A stretch of 64,000 bases of DNA from an uncultured Chthonomonadales bacterium (GTDB taxonomy: Bacteria > Armatimonadota > Chthonomonadetes > Chthonomonadales > CAJBBX01). A program made the translations under genes and the position numbers. Shown piece after piece: positions 62,655-64,000 of the stretch. The stretch is from NCBI GenBank assembly GCA_938005745.1, contig CALLMM010000001.1:186001-250000 (forward strand), written 5' to 3'. How positions within the stretch are numbered: the stretch's first letter is position 1; each line of letters begins with the position of its first letter. The notes below the pieces were generated by a model. It did not search any database. It saw only the letters and a list, made by a program, of their open reading frames with translations, and had not been told where the DNA came from.

Positions 62655-62732
62655 GGCGGGCGCGAACGCTGCAGTTACGCGCAACGACAGACAGGGACGT
62701 TCGACCGTTCCAGAAACGGGTAGCCCGGCTCC

Positions 62733-64000
62733 TCACGGTCTGAGGAAGAGCGCGCCGGTCTTCGGGGGCAGGCGAAAGACGCCGCCGGACCGCGCCGACT
62801 CCTCGATAGGTTCGGTGGAGGCGCGCAGCGTCATCTCCGGCGGAACCGCAATCGTCTGCGGCAGGGAACTCTGGTTGAAGTAGACGCGCGCCTCCGACCC
62901 CTCCAGCCGGCGCGCAAAGGCGAACAGCCGACGTGAGTCGTCCGCCATCAGGGTCTGGAAGTCGCCGCGCCGCAGCACGGCATGCTCCCGGCGCAGCCCG
63001 ATGACCAGGCGATGAAAGGCGAGCAGGTCGGCATTCTGCTTCGCCGGGTCCCAGATCATGGCGCGGCGGTTGTCGGGATCGCGCCCGCCCTCCATGCCGA
63101 TCTCGTCCCCGTAGTAGACGCAGGGCGCGCCGGGATAGGTCATCTGGAAGAGAACGGCGCGCCGGACGCGGCTTACATCGCCTTTGCAGAGGGTCATAAT
63201 CCGCTCGGTATCGTGGCTACCGAGCATGTTGAACATCACGGCGTAAGCCTGAGGCGGATACTCAGCGCGCATACGGGTCAGACGCCGGTCAAACTCGGCA
63301 GGCGGGATCGTCTCCAAGGCGAAGAAGTCCAGAACCGCGCCGCGCCAGGGATAGTTCATGGCGGCGTCCCACTGGTCGCCCTGCAGCCACGCCTGCGCAT
63401 CCCGCCAGGTCTCCCCGACGATATAGGCGTCCGGCTTCGCCGCACGCACGCGCTGACGGAAGAGGCGCCAGAAGGCGCTGTCCACCTCATCGCCGACATC
63501 CAGACGCCAGCCGTCTATCCCGTACTCCCGGATCCAGAGGGTCGCCACGTCCAGCAGATAGTCGCGGGTTGCCGGGTTGAGGACATTGAGCTTGGGCATC
63601 CAAGGTGATCCGTACCAGCCGACGTAGTTGGGATTCTCTTTCACCTCGACGGGAAAGCCGCGCACAAAGTACCAGGAGACATAGGCGGAGTTCGCCCCGT
63701 TCTTCTGCAGGTCTTTGAAGCCTGCGAAATCCACGCCGGTATGGTTGAAGACCGCGTCCAGCACGACGCGCATGCCTCTGCGGCGGACCGCCTCTATCAG
63801 GGCACGAAACTCCTCGTTGGTTCCGATCTCCGGCTCGATCTTCCGGTAGTCGGTGGTGTCGTAGCGGTGATTGGAGCGCGCCTGAAAGATCGGGTTGAAG
63901 TAGAGGGCGTTAATCCCGAGCGACTGCAGGTAGTCCAGCCGGTCGGCGACGCCCTTCAGGTCTCCGCCCATGCGGTTGAAGTAGGTCGGGGGCGATCCCC
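62733..64000 (-). CDS. GH13 alpha-amylase family enzyme (neopullulanase/maltogenic type), C-terminal part
   Basis: The reading frame stays open to the right edge of the window (P-T-Y-F-N-R precedes MGGDLKGV), so the gene is truncated and the methionine at 63971 is internal. All four GH13 conserved regions are visible: region I VVLDAVFNHTG, region II GWRLDVGDEV with the nucleophile Asp, region III IVGETW with the acid/base Glu, and region IV FNMLGSHDTERI with the last Asp. GGDLKGVADRLDYLQSLGINALYFNPIF is typical of the neopullulanase/cyclomaltodextrinase subgroup. The missing N-terminal part should hold a beta-sandwich domain. The substrate is probably cyclodextrin, pullulan or maltooligosaccharides. 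The C-terminus (about the last 90 residues) is the usual beta domain. No operon partner is visible. Confidence 0.9.
   Translation of the reverse strand, partial: GSPPTYFNRMGGDLKGVADRLDYLQSLGINALYFNPIFQARSNHRYDTTDYRKIEPEIGTNEEFRALIEAVRRRGMRVVLDAVFNHTGVDFAGFKDLQKNGANSAYVSWYFVRGFPVEVKENPNYVGWYGSPWMPKLNVLNPATRDYLLDVATLWIREYGIDGWRLDVGDEVDSAFWRLFRQRVRAAKPDAYIVGETWRDAQAWLQGDQWDAAMNYPWRGAVLDFFALETIPPAEFDRRLTRMRAEYPPQAYAVMFNMLGSHDTERIMTLCKGDVSRVRRAVLFQMTYPGAPCVYYGDEIGMEGGRDPDNRRAMIWDPAKQNADLLAFHRLVIGLRREHAVLRRGDFQTLMADDSRRLFAFARRLEGSEARVYFNQSSLPQTIAVPPEMTLRASTEPIEESARSGGVFRLPPKTGALFLRP

Overview
The window is a gene-dense, GC-rich bacterial chromosome segment with about 45 protein genes, no rRNA or tRNA gene that I can recognise, and no phage or transposase genes. 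Several features point to a diderm, free-living heterotroph. There is an LptC/LptA-like pair for outer-membrane lipopolysaccharide transport, a PEP-CTERM surface protein, secreted glycoside hydrolases and metalloproteases, and many sensor kinases. The core order cinA-thpR-recA-recX-rny-ymdB looks Firmicutes-like, yet it sits next to lipopolysaccharide genes. That mix, with the families seen (Gfo/Idh oxidoreductases, phytanoyl-CoA-dioxygenase-like, ADP-ribosylglycohydrolases, DUF3160, WbsX-like), suggests Armatimonadota or a neighbouring phylum. The phylum is inference only.

Layout, 1-11 kb: the start of an AddA-type helicase-nuclease leaves the left edge. Divergently, larE-larB (nickel-pincer cofactor) and a Gfo/Idh oxidoreductase run rightward. 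A two-gene leftward unit encodes a 934-aa protein with a lysozyme-like region and a LysM/peptidoglycan-binding protein. An orphan sugar ABC permease is coupled to a secreted glycosidase. An inositol-monophosphatase-like gene follows.

11-21 kb: one rightward, tightly packed run holds a Tat-exported TIM-barrel isomerase, Rieske ferredoxin, queE, queC, a PH-like membrane protein, PhyH, an ADP-ribosylglycohydrolase and a WbsX-like protein. It meets a leftward, translationally coupled operon VCBS protein-DUF3160-CapA.

21-31 kb: the competence/recombination/RNA-decay block (cinA, thpR, recA, recX, rny, ymdB) runs rightward and ends with a PKD-like secreted protein and a bidirectional terminator.

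31-41 kb: leftward genes are a hybrid kinase overlapping an ADP-ribosylglycohydrolase-fold protein that has lost its catalytic Asp pair, an orphan ParB, trpS, a site-2-type protease, lysA, a GH101/GH129-like secreted protein and a Gfo/Idh oxidoreductase.

41-52 kb: a repeat cluster, then a sigma-54-type promoter and a twin-hairpin leader before the PEP-CTERM gene. Next comes a rightward series: M60-like protease, LptC, LptA, CARDB/metzincin-like protease, glutamate formimidoyltransferase-like protein and a GAF sensor with a degenerate GGDEF domain.

52-64 kb: a 1427-aa CoA-dehydratase activase fusion, an FdhF/YdeP-type molybdoenzyme, a REC/histidine kinase of unusual architecture, a PepV-like dipeptidase and the C-terminal part of a GH13 amylase.

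A family of short dispersed repeats occupies five intergenic gaps. The most notable signals are the pseudoenzyme coupled to the kinase, the sigma-54/twin-hairpin leader, the LysM/lysozyme-like pair, the repeat family and several strong promoters that redefine gene starts.
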